In this document: one piece after another, positions 12,317-25,830 of the stretch
Layout: the number at the start of each line of letters is the position of its first letter
Position numbering within the stretch: the stretch's first letter is position 1
Assembly (NCBI GenBank): GCA_004802705.1
Contig: SGPL01000150.1
Span: 1-61,621, forward strand
Direction: 5' to 3'
Length of the DNA stretch: 61,621 bases
DNA from: Bondarzewia mesenterica
Lineage: Eukaryota; Basidiomycota; Agaricomycetes; Russulales; Bondarzewiaceae
Notes under the pieces: model-generated
Database searches by the model: none
Seen by the model: only the letters and a program-made list of their open reading frames with translations
What the model was told of the DNA's origin: nothing
Position numbers and translations under genes: made by a program

Positions 12317-13027
12317 TCGTTGCCCGTCTTCCTCCGCCTCATCGTGTTGGTCAATCGCGCCACCTGACGAATGACAGGAGTGTGCGGTCGTGGCAGGTCG
12401 CTGATCGCATGAGGGCGCAAAATTACGTGTGGAGTGGGCAGAGACAGATGGACGAGTGTTCAGACTGCACAGACATGTTCTGCCTTTGCCGAGAACTCTT
12501 CACCTTCCCTTCCCTCCATTACATTACGCTTTGATGTTTTTCTTCACGATCGTCGTGTTGTTTTTACCCTCTATCCATGCATAAACCCCATACTCCCCCA
12601 CCATCATCCATCCCATTGTAATTACGATACAGATAGGTTATACTCGCAGGTTTTTGTTTCTCGTACTTCAGGCTTCCTGTCACTTTTACTTATTATTTGA
12701 ATGGCAATGTACAGTAAAATATCCGCGAATAGTGCAAGTGTACACGGGTAGACTTGGCGATTATATCTATGGAATACGCGTGCGTGTCGTCGATGCGTTA
12801 TTGAAGGAGCATGAACGGGACTGGTCTCACGTAGCGGTCGTCGGTGCTGTTGCTGTGACGGCGAGCTCCAAGAACGCTAGGCGTGCATGTTTCGGTCTCG
12901 TCGACCTCTGAGTATCTGCTAGTGTACGGCAAGGAAAGAAAAAAAATAAACGCCTCGGCAGAATATTTATAAATCCCATAAAATGCGAAGCATACATGCA
13001 AATATAAGAGGAGTCAGTAGGAAGCAC
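12317..13027. other. Convergent 3' region between TBP and the PH-domain gene
   Basis: Both flanking genes end here, so this should hold their 3' untranslated regions and terminators. AATAAA-like and A/T-rich stretches occur near 12700 and 12940-12980. No gene seen. Confidence 0.4.
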
Positions 13028-16000
13028 CTAAGCCACTCGCACCAGGCGGAGCACCTTCTCCCAAGTCTTCACCTGCCCCGGCATATACGTCTCGCGTTCC
13101 TCCTCCGTGAAATGGGTCGCGAGGTAGTTCCGCGCGAGCTGACAGGTGTTCGTGGGGGACGGAGACGCGGGGCCGCCGGTGTCGAGGGCCTTGAGGGCGG
13201 CGAGGGCGGATCGGAACCCGACGACGGTGGCGATTTCCTTGGGGCGGAGGTCGGGGAGGTCGGGTGCGGGTATGCCGGAGACGTGGGCGATGAGGTGGCG
13301 GAGTGCGCGGGTGCGCTTGGAGAGGTCGGATTTGGATTTGATGCGTCGGCCGAGGTTGAAGGGGAGTTTCTGGGGTGGGGGTGCTGGGCTTCGGGGAGGT
13401 GAAGGTGCCGGGCTTCGCGAAGGTGGAGGCGCTGGGCTTCGTGCGGGGAGAGCGCGAATCAAAGGGCTTCGTGGTCCGCGAACAGAAGAGCCACGCGAGA
13501 TCGTTGGTAGCGGGGTGTGCAAGCTGCTCGGCGTAAGTGCAGAGGGCGCAGACGCCTGAGTAGGTGATATTGAAGACTCTGTAAGAGATGACAACAGTGA
13601 GGTGGTTGGAATGGAGTCCGGAGGTCCAATGGGAGAAGGCCCGGGGAGGGACTCGCTGGGTACATCGTCAGTGAGAGAGTGCAAAGACGACGGTGTTGGC
13701 ACGGTTGGATCCAAGTCCAATTCTGAGAGTCCCATACTGGACAAGAGAGATGGGCTGTAGACAGATGGAGGCAAGGGTATATTTTCCGGTGGCGGCCTTT
13801 CCTCATGTCCATCAGAAAGTAGGGATGGAATGGTGGGAGTTTCTGACGGGGCGACCATACTCTCTCCCGCGACGCTCTCTTCCACTATGCTTTTTTCCAT
13901 GACGCTCTCCTCCTCGCTGCTTTTCCCCAAAGCACTCTCCTCCTCCTCACGTTCCTTCGTCGTCAGGGGCAAATCCAAGTAGCTCAGTTCTGAAGGCTCC
14001 TTGCTAACCTCCTTCACCACTTCTTGCTCCGGTTCCGAGACCTCCTTAGTGATGTCTTCTGCAACGGCCTGACACCTACACACCGCTGTTTCATACTCAG
14101 TGGACGCCTCAGTCGGACACACCTCAGCAGTTGAATACATGCTCGACCGCTCGCTACCACATTTCGGGCACGTCACGTATTCAGACGATTTCTCCGATAC
14201 GCACACCTCGGCTGTGCTGAACTCAGTTGAAATGTCATCGCTGAGACACTTCGGCGCCGTCTCGTAGTCAGTATCGTGCTCGCCTGCTGTCTCGTATTCG
14301 GAAGGAATCGTCGGAATGTCGGAAATGGATTTTATGGACGGCGAGTGGGCAGTCTCGTAGGTGGTTGACGGCGTCGGTTGGCTATCCGTGACTGCCTCGG
14401 TAGAAGACACGGGAAACGGAGTGCTCGACTCTGATCTCGTCCAACTGTCTCTCGTGTAGGTCTCCAGCGTACTCAGGCCGTCATCTCGTGTGGAATAATC
14501 ATCCGTGTAGGACCTCATAGGTGTATAGCTATCCGAGTTCTCCTTGTCGGACGACTCCTCTGACGGATAGGAAGATGAGAAGCTAACAGAATTCGCTCGA
14601 CTCCGCCTTCTTAGTTCCCTAGAACGACTCAAGCCAGTACGAGATGGAGAAGTGGGCATGAAGGAGGATGAATTCATCGTCCCGGGATGCGAGTCCCCAA
14701 GATAGGATGCAGATGAAGTGCCGCGGTACGATAGCGTCGACGGAACAATATTGGTTCCACTTGCAGATGTCAGCCCGAAAAGGACCTCGTCGGTCAAGAG
14801 CCCCGTTCCTGTTTCCGTGGTGGATCTTAGATTGGCGGAAGAAGTGACCGGGGACGACAACGAGTAGGCGCTCGCGGAGTTCGCCCCCGATCGCGCCCCA
14901 GCGGAAAAGAAGGCCTCGTCAGAAATGGAGCCAGAGCTTTCAGAGGTGGGTCCCCGAGTCCGCGACCGATCGCCGCCTCTGCCAACGCTTGGCGGCGGGG
15001 TGATGATCACATCCCTTCCCAACCTTGGTCCGCTCGACACCGTGACTGGAGATCCGTCGCCAACCACTGCACCGCCGACAAGCCCTAAACCAAAGCCGAG
15101 TCCAGGACGACTGTCCCGAGCACGTCTCAGAGCCGAAGCAAATTCCTCATCCAAGTCGGTCATGGACGTCGTTCGACGCAACGAGCTGCTGCGACTGGGC
15201 GCGATAACGCGAGGATCTCCAGGATAAAGATAGGTCTGGTTGGAGACAGTGGCATCGTCTGCAGCGCGAGCATTGCGAGAGACTATCGAGGGAGCGCGAG
15301 ACAGACCGGAGGCGGAGCTGGCACCTGAGACGGAGTAGAAGTCGGAGATATCGGGGATAGTATCCATGGGAGGAACAAACTTCGTTGAGGCTGAGCCGGA
15401 AGCCGAAGTGGAATGAGTACTGCTTGTCATTGAACGGATAGTGCGCATAGAACCGGTGGGGGAATGCGTTTCTGAGCGGTCTGGGATTGTTACAGAGCGA
15501 TCGAGTGCCTCCCTGTGTGACAAGATACAGACGTTCAGCAAGACATCTTGTAAGAAACACACGCGTACGCACCAGATCGCGCTGACCCATCGAACTCGTT
15601 CTCTCGCCGACTCAGCGCCCAATCGTTCAACACCGTCACTGTAGAGCAGCTGGAACGGACACAACACCTCCATGAGACCCATTTCACCCAATTGCCCACC
15701 TCCTTCCGCCTCCGCGTTCGCACTTTGTATGCGGGCCGCGATAGTACCGACATCGTCTTGCGCGGTGGGGTGCGTGGGTGAAGGCACCGATCGAACTTCC
15801 GTGCAGTTCAACAAGTCGAGCGTGACAACGCCCCTACCTCCGCCTTGAGCAATCCAAGATAACAGGAGCATGTGCGGGTACAACAGCGCCTGGCATCGCT
15901 GCCATCTGTAGGGAGGAGGAGCATGTACATTGAGGTACCAAAGAAGACCAATGCGGGTAGGCTGTGGACAAATCGTCAGCAGCCATGTCAAAGACAAGAA

Positions 16001-17637
16001 TATGCAAAGGATGGGGAACCGCGCGATCATGAACAGTACAAGATAAGATAAGATGATGAAACAGTTCGGACAGCGGAAGCAAATTGCGGAAGTATAAAGC
16101 CTGTCTCGAAACGGCAACTCACCTCTTGGGTGGCCCTCGCGAATGTGCCCAATTCAGCCAAATCGAATGGAGGGGGGATTAGGCTGGAGCTCAACGACGT
16201 ACTCGCAGATCGTGGCGTACTTGGAGCAGCAGCCTGCCTGTTACTGTTATCATAGGGAGGCGGATCGCTCTTCCGATTCGCTTGGGTATCATTGTATTCT
16301 TCATCCGCTGGCGCCCGATCCCTCAATCTCATCAAACCCCGCTCAGCCCGTCGCCGCAAACTGAAAAATCCTTCGCCAGGAGGCGACGCAGCGCTCATGG
16401 ATGACGCGACCGATGCTGCAGGAGACTGGCCAGACTTGCCCAAAGACGGAGTGCGGTCTTTCCATGCGGCGACGATGTTTCGCACCGAAGTCAAAGGAGA
16501 TCGAGGAGATGCTTGAGGTCGGCGAAGAGTCGATGCCGTAGGTGTACCTGTGAACGTGTTCGAACTGATGTAAGAAGACGGTGTGAAGGTGTTCGTGTTG
16601 ACACTTGTTCCACCGTAGGTACTTCCACCAACGTTTATGCTCCTCGGACCTGCCGTCGAAGACGTGTGGGTTGTGGTTGTCCTACTTTTCGTCGGGGATG
16701 ATGGTCGAGAGCCATACCCACTGCCGTAGCCGTAGCTCGTCGCGACAGTCCCCGTAAACGTGCCAAAAGTCGGCATTGATTGGCTGTTTGTGAAGCTGTT
16801 CGTAAAGTTGCTCGCATATGGACTAGGAGAACGGGGACCTGAAGGGGCGGAGAGCGTCCTGCCATGTCCGTAGGTGTGCAAGAGCGACCCACTGTCGGTC
16901 GTTGCCGTCTTATCCTCGAAAAAAGCGATCAGATCACCAGCACGACGACCGGCAGAGGCTGTGGGTCGGTCCCCTACGGAAGAATCCGTTGCACCTCGAG
17001 CGTGAGTCGACAAAGGACGTGCACCCCCGAGATTGCCGGAGGTCGGCCGAGAGCCTGCGCCAGAAAGGTTGTGAGACGTCGGTCGAGATGATATATTTTC
17101 GGTGCGCTCTGTGATCGTGCTAAGAATCCTGCCATCACGAAGAGTATTTGTGAAAGGTATAAAACTGGAGTTTGTTGTGGTGAGAGTTGGAGAGGTAGCG
17201 GAGCCTGAGAGGTACGAGGATGGTGTGACGGATGAACCTCTAGACCACTCTGTCAATTCGTCCTCTGTTTGGTTGAGTTCGTTGTCCATCACACTCAGCG
17301 CAGCCTCAACCTCCGCGGCATCGTCGATAGAGTTGTCGTCAGAATACATATAAGAATCGGAATTCGAGTAACGGTTTGTTGAAGGAGAAGGGGAGACGTT
17401 GATGCGGCGCATTTGATGCCCGGAAGACATATCACTATCATCTGAGGATTGGGTAGGAGTCCCTATGTGGACTATGTCAGCAGCTTTTTCCTACGATTAC
17501 AGGAAAGTCTTACTCGAGCGAGAAGTGTATGAATATCTTGAAGGAGACAGAGGTGTCTCCACAGTTGAAAATGTTGCCGTTCCGAAAAGAGGAGAGCGCG
17601 GACCCGTCCTCGACGGGTCTGAAGATGAGTAGCTCAT
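13028..17637 (-). CDS. Large Ser/Thr-rich protein with a PH domain
   Basis: Four exons (17514-17637, 16123-17462, 15573-15961, 13028-15512) total 4338 nt, giving 1445 residues. Start chosen at the ATG at 17637; its short first exon (MSYSSSDPSRTGPRSPLFGT) joins in phase. Residues from about 50 to 490 are disordered and full of phospho-type SP/TP sites. Exon 3 encodes a pleckstrin-homology-like fold beginning RIGLLWYLNVHAPPPYRWQR and ending RLGAESARERVRWVSAIW, which should bind phosphoinositides or a membrane partner. The rest is Ser/Thr/Glu-rich with a run of 15-residue repeats (about 14070-14360 in DNA). A proline-rich (RSPAPPP) segment precedes a basic, helical C-terminal region (KLPFNLGRRIKSKSDL onward). 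I believe the PH exon is conserved in mushrooms, but know no assigned function. A role at the cortex or in polarity is only a guess. Confidence 0.88.
14070..14360 (-). repeat. 15-residue YxTA..C repeats inside the PH-domain protein
   Basis: Tandem copies of a roughly 15-residue unit: YETAPKCLSDDISTE, FSTAEVCVSEKSSE, YVTCPKCGSERSSM, YSTAEVCPTEASTE, and a final YETAVCRC. Two more diverged units starting YETA precede them. Each unit begins with an aromatic residue and has a Cys about six residues in. Confidence 0.8.
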
Positions 17638-17951
17638 GGTATCTGTTAGTTCGATCTGTTAGTACATGCACGAAGTTGTCCGGAAGGCAGAGGACGATGG
17701 CAAGACTTTACTGATAGTACTGGTTCATACACTGTGACTGCAAAATCAACATTTAGGGCCGGCTGTTTCGCGTACGCGTACTGGCACGTGACAGGATCAG
17801 CCACTTGTCGATTATGTAATAAATAGGTAATCGATTCGCGTGTGGCGTCAAAGGCACTCAAATCCGGTGAGGACCTTCCGTGTCGTCGCCGCCCCTCACC
17901 AACTTACAAGTTACCGCCCTTCGATCCTCCAACTCATCTTCCGACCGAAAG
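17638..17951. promoter_or_regulatory. Shared divergent promoter of the PH-domain gene and RBX1
   Basis: The start codons at 17637 (minus) and 17952 (plus) are 314 bp apart, so this segment must carry both promoters. I see no clear TATA box in either direction. Confidence 0.5.
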
Positions 17952-19025
<1,074 letters not shown>

Positions 19026-20216
19026 ATGTCAGAAACAAACAAAGCGCTGGCTCAGGACTACTACTCTCAGTTTCAAACATCTCGCACTGGTACGTTATCG
19101 AATAACTATCACCTTCTCCACCTCGTTGAAGCAATCTAGGGACTTACAGCCCTGATCGACCAACTCGAGACAGCGAAATTAAAGAAAAGTCTTGAAACTA
19201 CACAAGACCTATCCAAGGAGATCGCAAAATTGAGGAGAACTTTGGTTGATAACACGACTTTACTGCCGGCTTATGGTCAGCGGCAATGCGAAGCGGTGAG
19301 TGTTGTCTCTTGCCCACCGGGCCAGTTGATATCCAATTCTTCATCCTAGCAAATGGCCGCCCTCGAAGGGATGCTGGAGGAGATTCGGGTCACCTCTACT
19401 GCCAAACCAAAGTTTGCATTCAAGCGCAAGGCGACCAAACTGAGTACTCAGGATTCTGGACCTTCGGCAGAAGCGACACCACAGGTCGATGCGCCCCTAC
19501 CCTCGACATACTTAACGCTTTCTTCCAAGTCTCACCAGTACCTCTCGCTTGAGTCTCTCCCTCCACTTCTGGATCCGGATAGTCCTTCCCAGTCAGACCT
19601 TACGATCATTGACTTAGATCATTGCATTGTGGACCTCTGCTCGCTCGATGTCTCGAAAGAAACACGTGCCTCACGCGTCACGTTGACCGCACTGCACATA
19701 CGCGGTGTCCAACATACTATCTTGCTGCTCCCTTCGATCCAAGGTAGCGTACTTTTACACGATATCGCGAGATGCATCATCGTTGTTGGTTGCCATCAAG
19801 TGAGCTCGCTTCCTATCCTTATCTGAAGTTTTCTTCACTAAGTATCAACAGTTTCGGATGCACACATCGAATAACGTTGATGTCTACTTATCGATACCTT
19901 CCAACCCCATCATCGAGCACTGCAGTCGCATCGGATTCGCATCATACCCCGCACACTTATTGGCACTTACAGGACAGCCGTCTCACTCGGTAAAAGTCAA
20001 CATTTTCTCACTACACTGCATTTTTTTCTCATCAACGCATTCCAGAGCTGTTCTATGTCTATTCTAGATTTTTCTCACATCCGACCAACACCGTCTCCCA
20101 ACTGGACCAAGCTATCCGACGACAGGCAGATCCAGAATTGGTCTGAATTGATATCGCTGGGCCAGACAGATGTCAATCGTGTACTTGAGCAGTATATCCC
20201 CAAGTCACAGGAATAA
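19026..20216 (+). CDS. Tubulin-folding cofactor C (TBCC)
   Basis: Acts in the tubulin-folding complex, where the C domain stimulates GTP hydrolysis by beta-tubulin to release assembled dimers. Exons 19026-19089, 19150-19295, 19350-19799, 19852-19989 and 20046-20216 give 322 residues in phase. The N-terminal part is a predicted helical bundle (DQLETAKLKKSLETTQDL). A linker (KPKFAFKRKATKL) leads to the C-CAP/cofactor-C beta-helix domain starting about DLTIIDLDHCIVDLC. The motif CIIVVGCHQFRMHTSNNVDV contains the QxR position used as an arginine finger in this family, followed by PIIEHCSRIGFA. The C terminus is the usual WTKLSDDRQIQNW. Yeast Cin2 is the distant counterpart. Confidence 0.9.
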
Positions 20217-21523
20217 CTTGAATCCATGGATTTCCTCGAGACCTTGGTGTGTCATCGCTCAGATGCTATTATATTGAGTGACTGCAAGGCTTGGTGGGCC
20301 CGCATGGAGGGGTCAATATCCAGAAGTCTCGGAATCTGATGAAATGGCCACTGTAAAGGAACTTATGTTTCTTTCTGCGGGATCTTTCTTGGTGAGATAT
20401 TCGTCTCATCGTGCTTTGTTTGACATCCATTGATTCTTCTTCTGCCCAAGGCTCTGTTCAGCCGCTCTTGGTAGCCTACCTGACACAAGCTGATGTCATC
20501 AACGGCACTCTCATTGAGACATCACTCAAACACGTATCACCAAGCGTATCATGGCGTTCTGAAAGATATCGAATCCAGAGCTCCATTGGAACCTTGCGAG
20601 GTCAAGTATGGATGTAATATGGACGTCGCTCAAGATGGTGAGCTAACTGCCTACATTAGCGTTCAACCCGCACGGTCCCCGGCCGCGGCGAATATGAGTG
20701 CCGCTTTCCTTGTCGACTTGCATAGTCATGTATAGCTTCGAATCTCGTGCCATTTGATCCATCGTCAGCGCTTGAGCGGTGATAACGAGCATCGTGGGCA
20801 ACCGTCAATATTGCCCAAGTATCTCTGCACCCCGCGTTTTGGGCTCGCAGGCGCGTGAGAGGTTATTAATTTTCTACGGAATTTCATCGTCACCATCTAT
20901 GCCCTGACATTCGAGACCAACGAAGAATTTCTGTGTGCTCGTTCAACTGAAGATATCGGCGTCGCAATTCACAGCCTTTTTTATATATATGCGCGATCGC
21001 AGGGGAATCTTGTATAAGTGCGTCGTCGTTGACTCCGTCTTTGGTTTTTTTAGCTGTTCATTTCATTCTAAAGTCAGGCGGATGATGAAACCACACCGCA
21101 CCCAACAACGGACCACCGTTCTCGCCTTGGTCGCACCAATCATGATTTCAAGTGCACAAAATATACGGGCGCCTGACTCCATGTATGTAGGGACAAAATC
21201 GACGATGCCCGCCGGGCGTGCATAGCTGTGCATTGATACTTCTCCTTGCTGTGAGAATCCATCTCTCTATCGAGAACAGATTTATCCTGATCTTGATAAA
21301 GCCCTCCGGTTCTCCTTAATCACAGTCACCAAGAAGGCAAACCTCCAGTCAAATTTAGATCTTGAGCGGCTATTTGTTCTGCATCTACTCGCGAACTCAG
21401 GAGGGCTCCGCTGGCAGGTTGATGAACACGATCATGATTGCAAACCGCCAGGTGCACGCGAAGGTCAAGAAACGCATGAGACCACCGTTGTTCCCTACCC
21501 CTCTTCCCTGACACTCACTCCCA
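20217..21523. other. Spacer without a recognised gene
   Basis: Open frames of up to 96 codons on the plus strand show no recognisable protein and no consistent splicing. Nothing firm seen. Confidence 0.35.
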
Positions 21524-23145
21524 ATGTCAGATTACACGCCAATTGTGACCCCCTATGTTCATGACCTGTGAGTATGTACGATATCTTCCGCTGCTGATTT
21601 TGCTGAACCTCGAACCTCATCCAAGCACCGAGCCCGTGGTATGCAGTTCGCGACCCTCCACCGGCACGTCCTTGGTAATTACTGACCGTGTCGGTTCCCG
21701 ACTTAGCTTATCGGAACCATACTCAACTCAACCCTCTTCGGCGTGCTCGCCGTCCAAATCTGTAAGAACACCTTAAATGTTGCAAGGCGCTTGTATCTTC
21801 AATGCTTAAGGACCACTCTCTGTAGACCTCTATTACGTCGGCTACACCAAGGACAGATGGCAGTTGAAGGCCCTCGTTTATGGTTTGTTCGTTTGGATTC
21901 TCGTGCAAAAGATTTTGCTCGTGCAATTCGCGTTCAACTTGCTGGGCTCGGGGTGGGGTGACCCGCGGAAGTTGACTGTAGGCGTAACGTGGTTCAGTGG
22001 TCCAATCATGGATGGCATCGGTAGGTCCCGTTGCATTTCAAGACTATGAAACTTGCCAATTTGTCGCACCTTGGAGTCTGTATGATAGTGCAGTCTGTCT
22101 ATGCATGGCGCATCTATGTCATAAGCAAGTCAAAGTTCCTGTGCGGATCCATCATCGCAGTATGTAGTATTTGTCTTTGTCTCAAGGTCATTCAACTCTC
22201 CACTGACTGCACCGATTCAAAATGGAAGGTTGCGCTGACGGGGTGTGGCGCGTCGATTGCACAAGGTATTACCACAAATTATTTAGGATTATGGCACTTT
22301 CAAGTATTTGCCATGACAGAGGTAAGCAAACTGATACTCTTCGTTTTTTTGAAGGGTCATCACCCGTCCATCGGAATGGCAGATCTGGCTCGTGTGCACC
22401 GCTTGCTGCGACATCATCATATGCACATCCATGGTGTACCTGGTGGGCCTCACCCAACGTTGTCGTAGCCATTGAGCTGATGCCAATTTGATCCCACCTC
22501 CCGCCTTCATAGATCAGAAAAAAACAGGGCGGCTACTTCGTTCCGAGAAACCGAAAACATCCTCACGCGGCTGCTACGTCTCACAATTGGCGGTGGTGTC
22601 CTTACAGGTGACAGCCTTTCATCTGCGCATACTTCACCAGAAATCCTTGCAAGCTCAGATAAATCATCCTAACCAACTCCCCCACAGCGAGTGTCGCCGT
22701 GCTTTGTGCCATCCTCCTGGCCTTCGACCAGGTCTGGTTCTCCTACATCCCCATGGTCAATCTCGGCACCATGTATGCCAACTCTCTCATGGTCCTTTTC
22801 AACAGTCGCCGTAGGTCGACAGTGAACGACCACGTGCACGCAGCGTACGGCTGGGATGATGAGCTCAACATAGATGCCGTCAGCGCGCCCATCGAGTTCT
22901 CGGACCGTATCGCTGAGGATGGTACTCGGTCGCGCGTGCAGGTGCTAGTCCCTGCACAGCCTTTGCCAAGTACAACGGTAGAGATCAGCGTCGAGGTCTG
23001 TCAGGAGATGCACTTGGGCGTATCTTTTGCCAACTCAATCGTGAGCGTCTCGCTTTTATTCCATAGCTTTATCAAGGTCTTGTTCATGCTATCGATTCAG
23101 GACGCAAGCCGTGTGCTTGACCTCAAAGCTGAACACAACGTATAA
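21524..23145 (+). CDS. DUF6534-type seven-helix integral membrane protein
   Basis: Family of mushroom membrane proteins with about seven helices and no proven function. Model: 21524-21567, a 13-nt exon 21626-21638, 21707-21761, 21826-22020, 22077-22321, 22383 to about 22436, 22513-22607, and 22688 onward to the stop at 23145. An in-phase 60-nt intron at 23041-23100 is optional. Helix signatures in order are LIGTILNSTLFGVLAVQI, ALVYGLFVWILVQKILLVQF, WFSGPIMDG then SVYAWRIYVISKSKFL, GLWHFQVFAMTEIWLVC, the ENILTRLLRLTIGGGVLT helix typical of the family, and the last ANSLMVLFNSRR before a hydrophilic tail. The 13-nt exon is the least certain part. The GT at 22437 is preferred to a nearby alternative because it keeps the frame. 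Confidence 0.78.
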
Positions 23146-25830
23146 TTCTGGCACTCTCGAGGATGGGTACCTCAAGTAGTCATCGTTCACGGTCCATGGG
23201 CTTTGTACAGCATGCATCACGAGTTTGTATATTATGAAGACAATGTCGCGGTGAGCCTACTCCTCAAAAAGGGTCAAGACGCATCTTGTTATACATTCGC
23301 TGATGTAGATGAGTATGAGATCTCCTTTGGGAAGCATTCATATGCACTTCCACACTGCCCTCTCTTGTGGAAGGCGACGTCGACGAAGCCAAACGCGACG
23401 CCGGCCCGGCCGGCTCATGATAGTTTACTCTCCTTGTGTTTCTCTGACTTCAATCTCCTTGTTCATACGTCTTCGAGGCTTCACAATTGAGTGGGCTGGA
23501 CTTTGTCAAATTGAAGGCACCTCGATTGTTTGATGATTGATGTCCTTGTCCTCCGTCGCAAACGGCATCCTCTTTTCCTTCGAGCCAGATTAATTGAGCC
23601 AAATCAGGCCAAATCAATACCTATTCGCTTCTATTCCTACACTGGACTACACAGCCAACCCCTACAAGTCAATTCATCATTCCAGGCTGCCTACTCAAGA
23701 GGAGGTGGCCTCTTGCCCAAGGCGATGATTGAAAGGATCTGGCGTCGATGATCTCAAAGGAGTCAGGAGTGAGGCGGGGGATGCTTTTGGAAGGAGGAAC
23801 GAAACTGGTCTTTCTTCGGTTGACATGGTTTGACGCCGTCTACTGTTTGTCTAGGTCGTTTCTGGTTCGCATGTGCGTTTTTCTCAATCTGCGCTGGAGT
23901 TTACATACGTATCTCTTCTCTTCTTGCATTGTTCCTATTTCTTAAAGCTCTGATTGATCGCTGCAGTTTTCCGATCTTATTGGACTGTACCTTTTCTTGT
24001 CTTCGAGGTCCAAATCTCGAACATAACTTGACAACCATATTTCGAGGAACCACACATCTGTATCTACTGTACGCATCCTTCTGCCGAGATAGCATGAGCT
24101 TGGCTGTCCGGTACACTTCCGTGCTGAAAGACGGTGACCGAATGGAAAATATCCAAAGGAGACTACTTTCAATCGTTAACGTTCACTCGCAGCGCCGATG
24201 GTGGGTGGTCGCAGCTTTTTTAAGTAGGCCAGAGACATCGTCACGAGCGGTCAACCTGAAATCGTCGTCCAGTTGTTAATGGCATCAGTCATGACTATAT
24301 TTATTAAGCCTATGCGAGCAAAGAATGAAGTGTCAACATGAGATGAGATTGTAGCCAGCGGATCCTCAAAGACAACGCAACCCAAGTGTATACGTACTGG
24401 ATTGTGTGAAATTGGCTGTTTGTCCGGAGACCCGAGCGACCGTGATAGGGATAGAGACAAGCAGATGCTCTGAACTATACAGGAGAGAAGAGCAACCAGA
24501 AAACTTCAGGGCAACACCTGTTGAACTTTGGGAAATTTGAATCTCTGAGATAGAAGTCGAAATTTGTGATACCGGACGAAGAGTCACTTGGGAGCGGTTC
24601 TCAACATGGATTCCTACAGCGTGGAAGATAGAGCGCGTAGTATATTCGTCATGATTGGCATCTTAGTACTCGCCAAGGGGAAACTTGATCCTGAAGGCGT
24701 CCACCCATGGAGCCTTGAAAATGCTCTGCTCGGTGTGATATCGCCGCATTCCAGATGTCCGGACCTTCAAAGGCACCGTACTAGAAACGAGTCAATGCAG
24801 TCACAAACGTGTAGGGAAGATGAACCCACCTTGTGCGTGTCATAGGAAAGAAGACGGCTTGGAAAGAACCACGACCGGTGCGACGGTCGTGTTGATCACA
24901 CCGGGCCCTGTGGAAGCGCGCAGGTCTAAATCGACATTGAGGTGAGAATCCTCGTTATCTTGTCTATCTGAAATTATATGTGTGTCTGGAATCTCACTGT
25001 CGATGAGTATGACATACCTGGAAGTCACTGTTTCACGGAGCTCTAAAGGTTGTCATTCACCCGTGCACCAAGTCGAGCTTATGTGAACCAGATGAGAAGG
25101 TAGAACAAGAGATGACGGGAGCGACGAGTACAAAAGGAAAAGGCTCAGCCAAGTCCCGCTGTGGTCATGGTGAATGCGCAATGAGAGTTGAAGAGCGAGC
25201 GTGGCGTGATCAGTCAGACTGTCAGTCAGTAGAGCTAGGTAGAGCTCTGTTTGGGCTCGTAAGGACGTGCACGAGGTTCGTGGCCTGTCGCAGATTCTCA
25301 ATCTGAGCGTCGTTTCCCGCAAAACCGCGGAGATGGAATTCGAATAATACGAATGTACCAAACGTGTTTCTGACTTCCTCTTCGCCAACACATCCCATCA
25401 TAAGACGCACAAGCACTTACTCGCATGGGCATGGACAGCACACAAGTGAAATGGTGACCTTTGAGCGATGGTAATTGTGTGCTACAGGTACGCCGGGAAT
25501 GTATACTACTACTTGAAAATTTCCTTCAACGTTTAAGGCTCTTATAACAATTAGCTTAATTCCTCAGAATCATCCAGTCCATGCAAATTTTTCCAGCGGA
25601 TAGTATGCGCCAACGAGACTGCCGAGTATTGGGGCTGTGCGAGGAATAGCTATGTATGCTCTTTCTTCAACGTTCTTTTAATGATGCTTACGTATCGGTC
25701 CTTGTATTCAGACATCAGTACAGATCAGTACAACACAGCACACGGGCGCTCGTGCGTTACTACTTGACCTCGTCACAACACGGCGAACCCTCATTTTCCC
25801 TCATCCTTTCTCTCCGCCATCGAGTCCGAT
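23146..25830. other. 2.7-kb spacer, no gene recognised
   Basis: Contains scattered open frames. A minus-strand block at 25028-24840 (ending TTVAPVVVLSKPSSFL) is preceded by a possible splice acceptor and could be the last exon of a decayed gene, but I could not extend it. The last 100 bp or so are NLR promoter. Confidence 0.3.
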
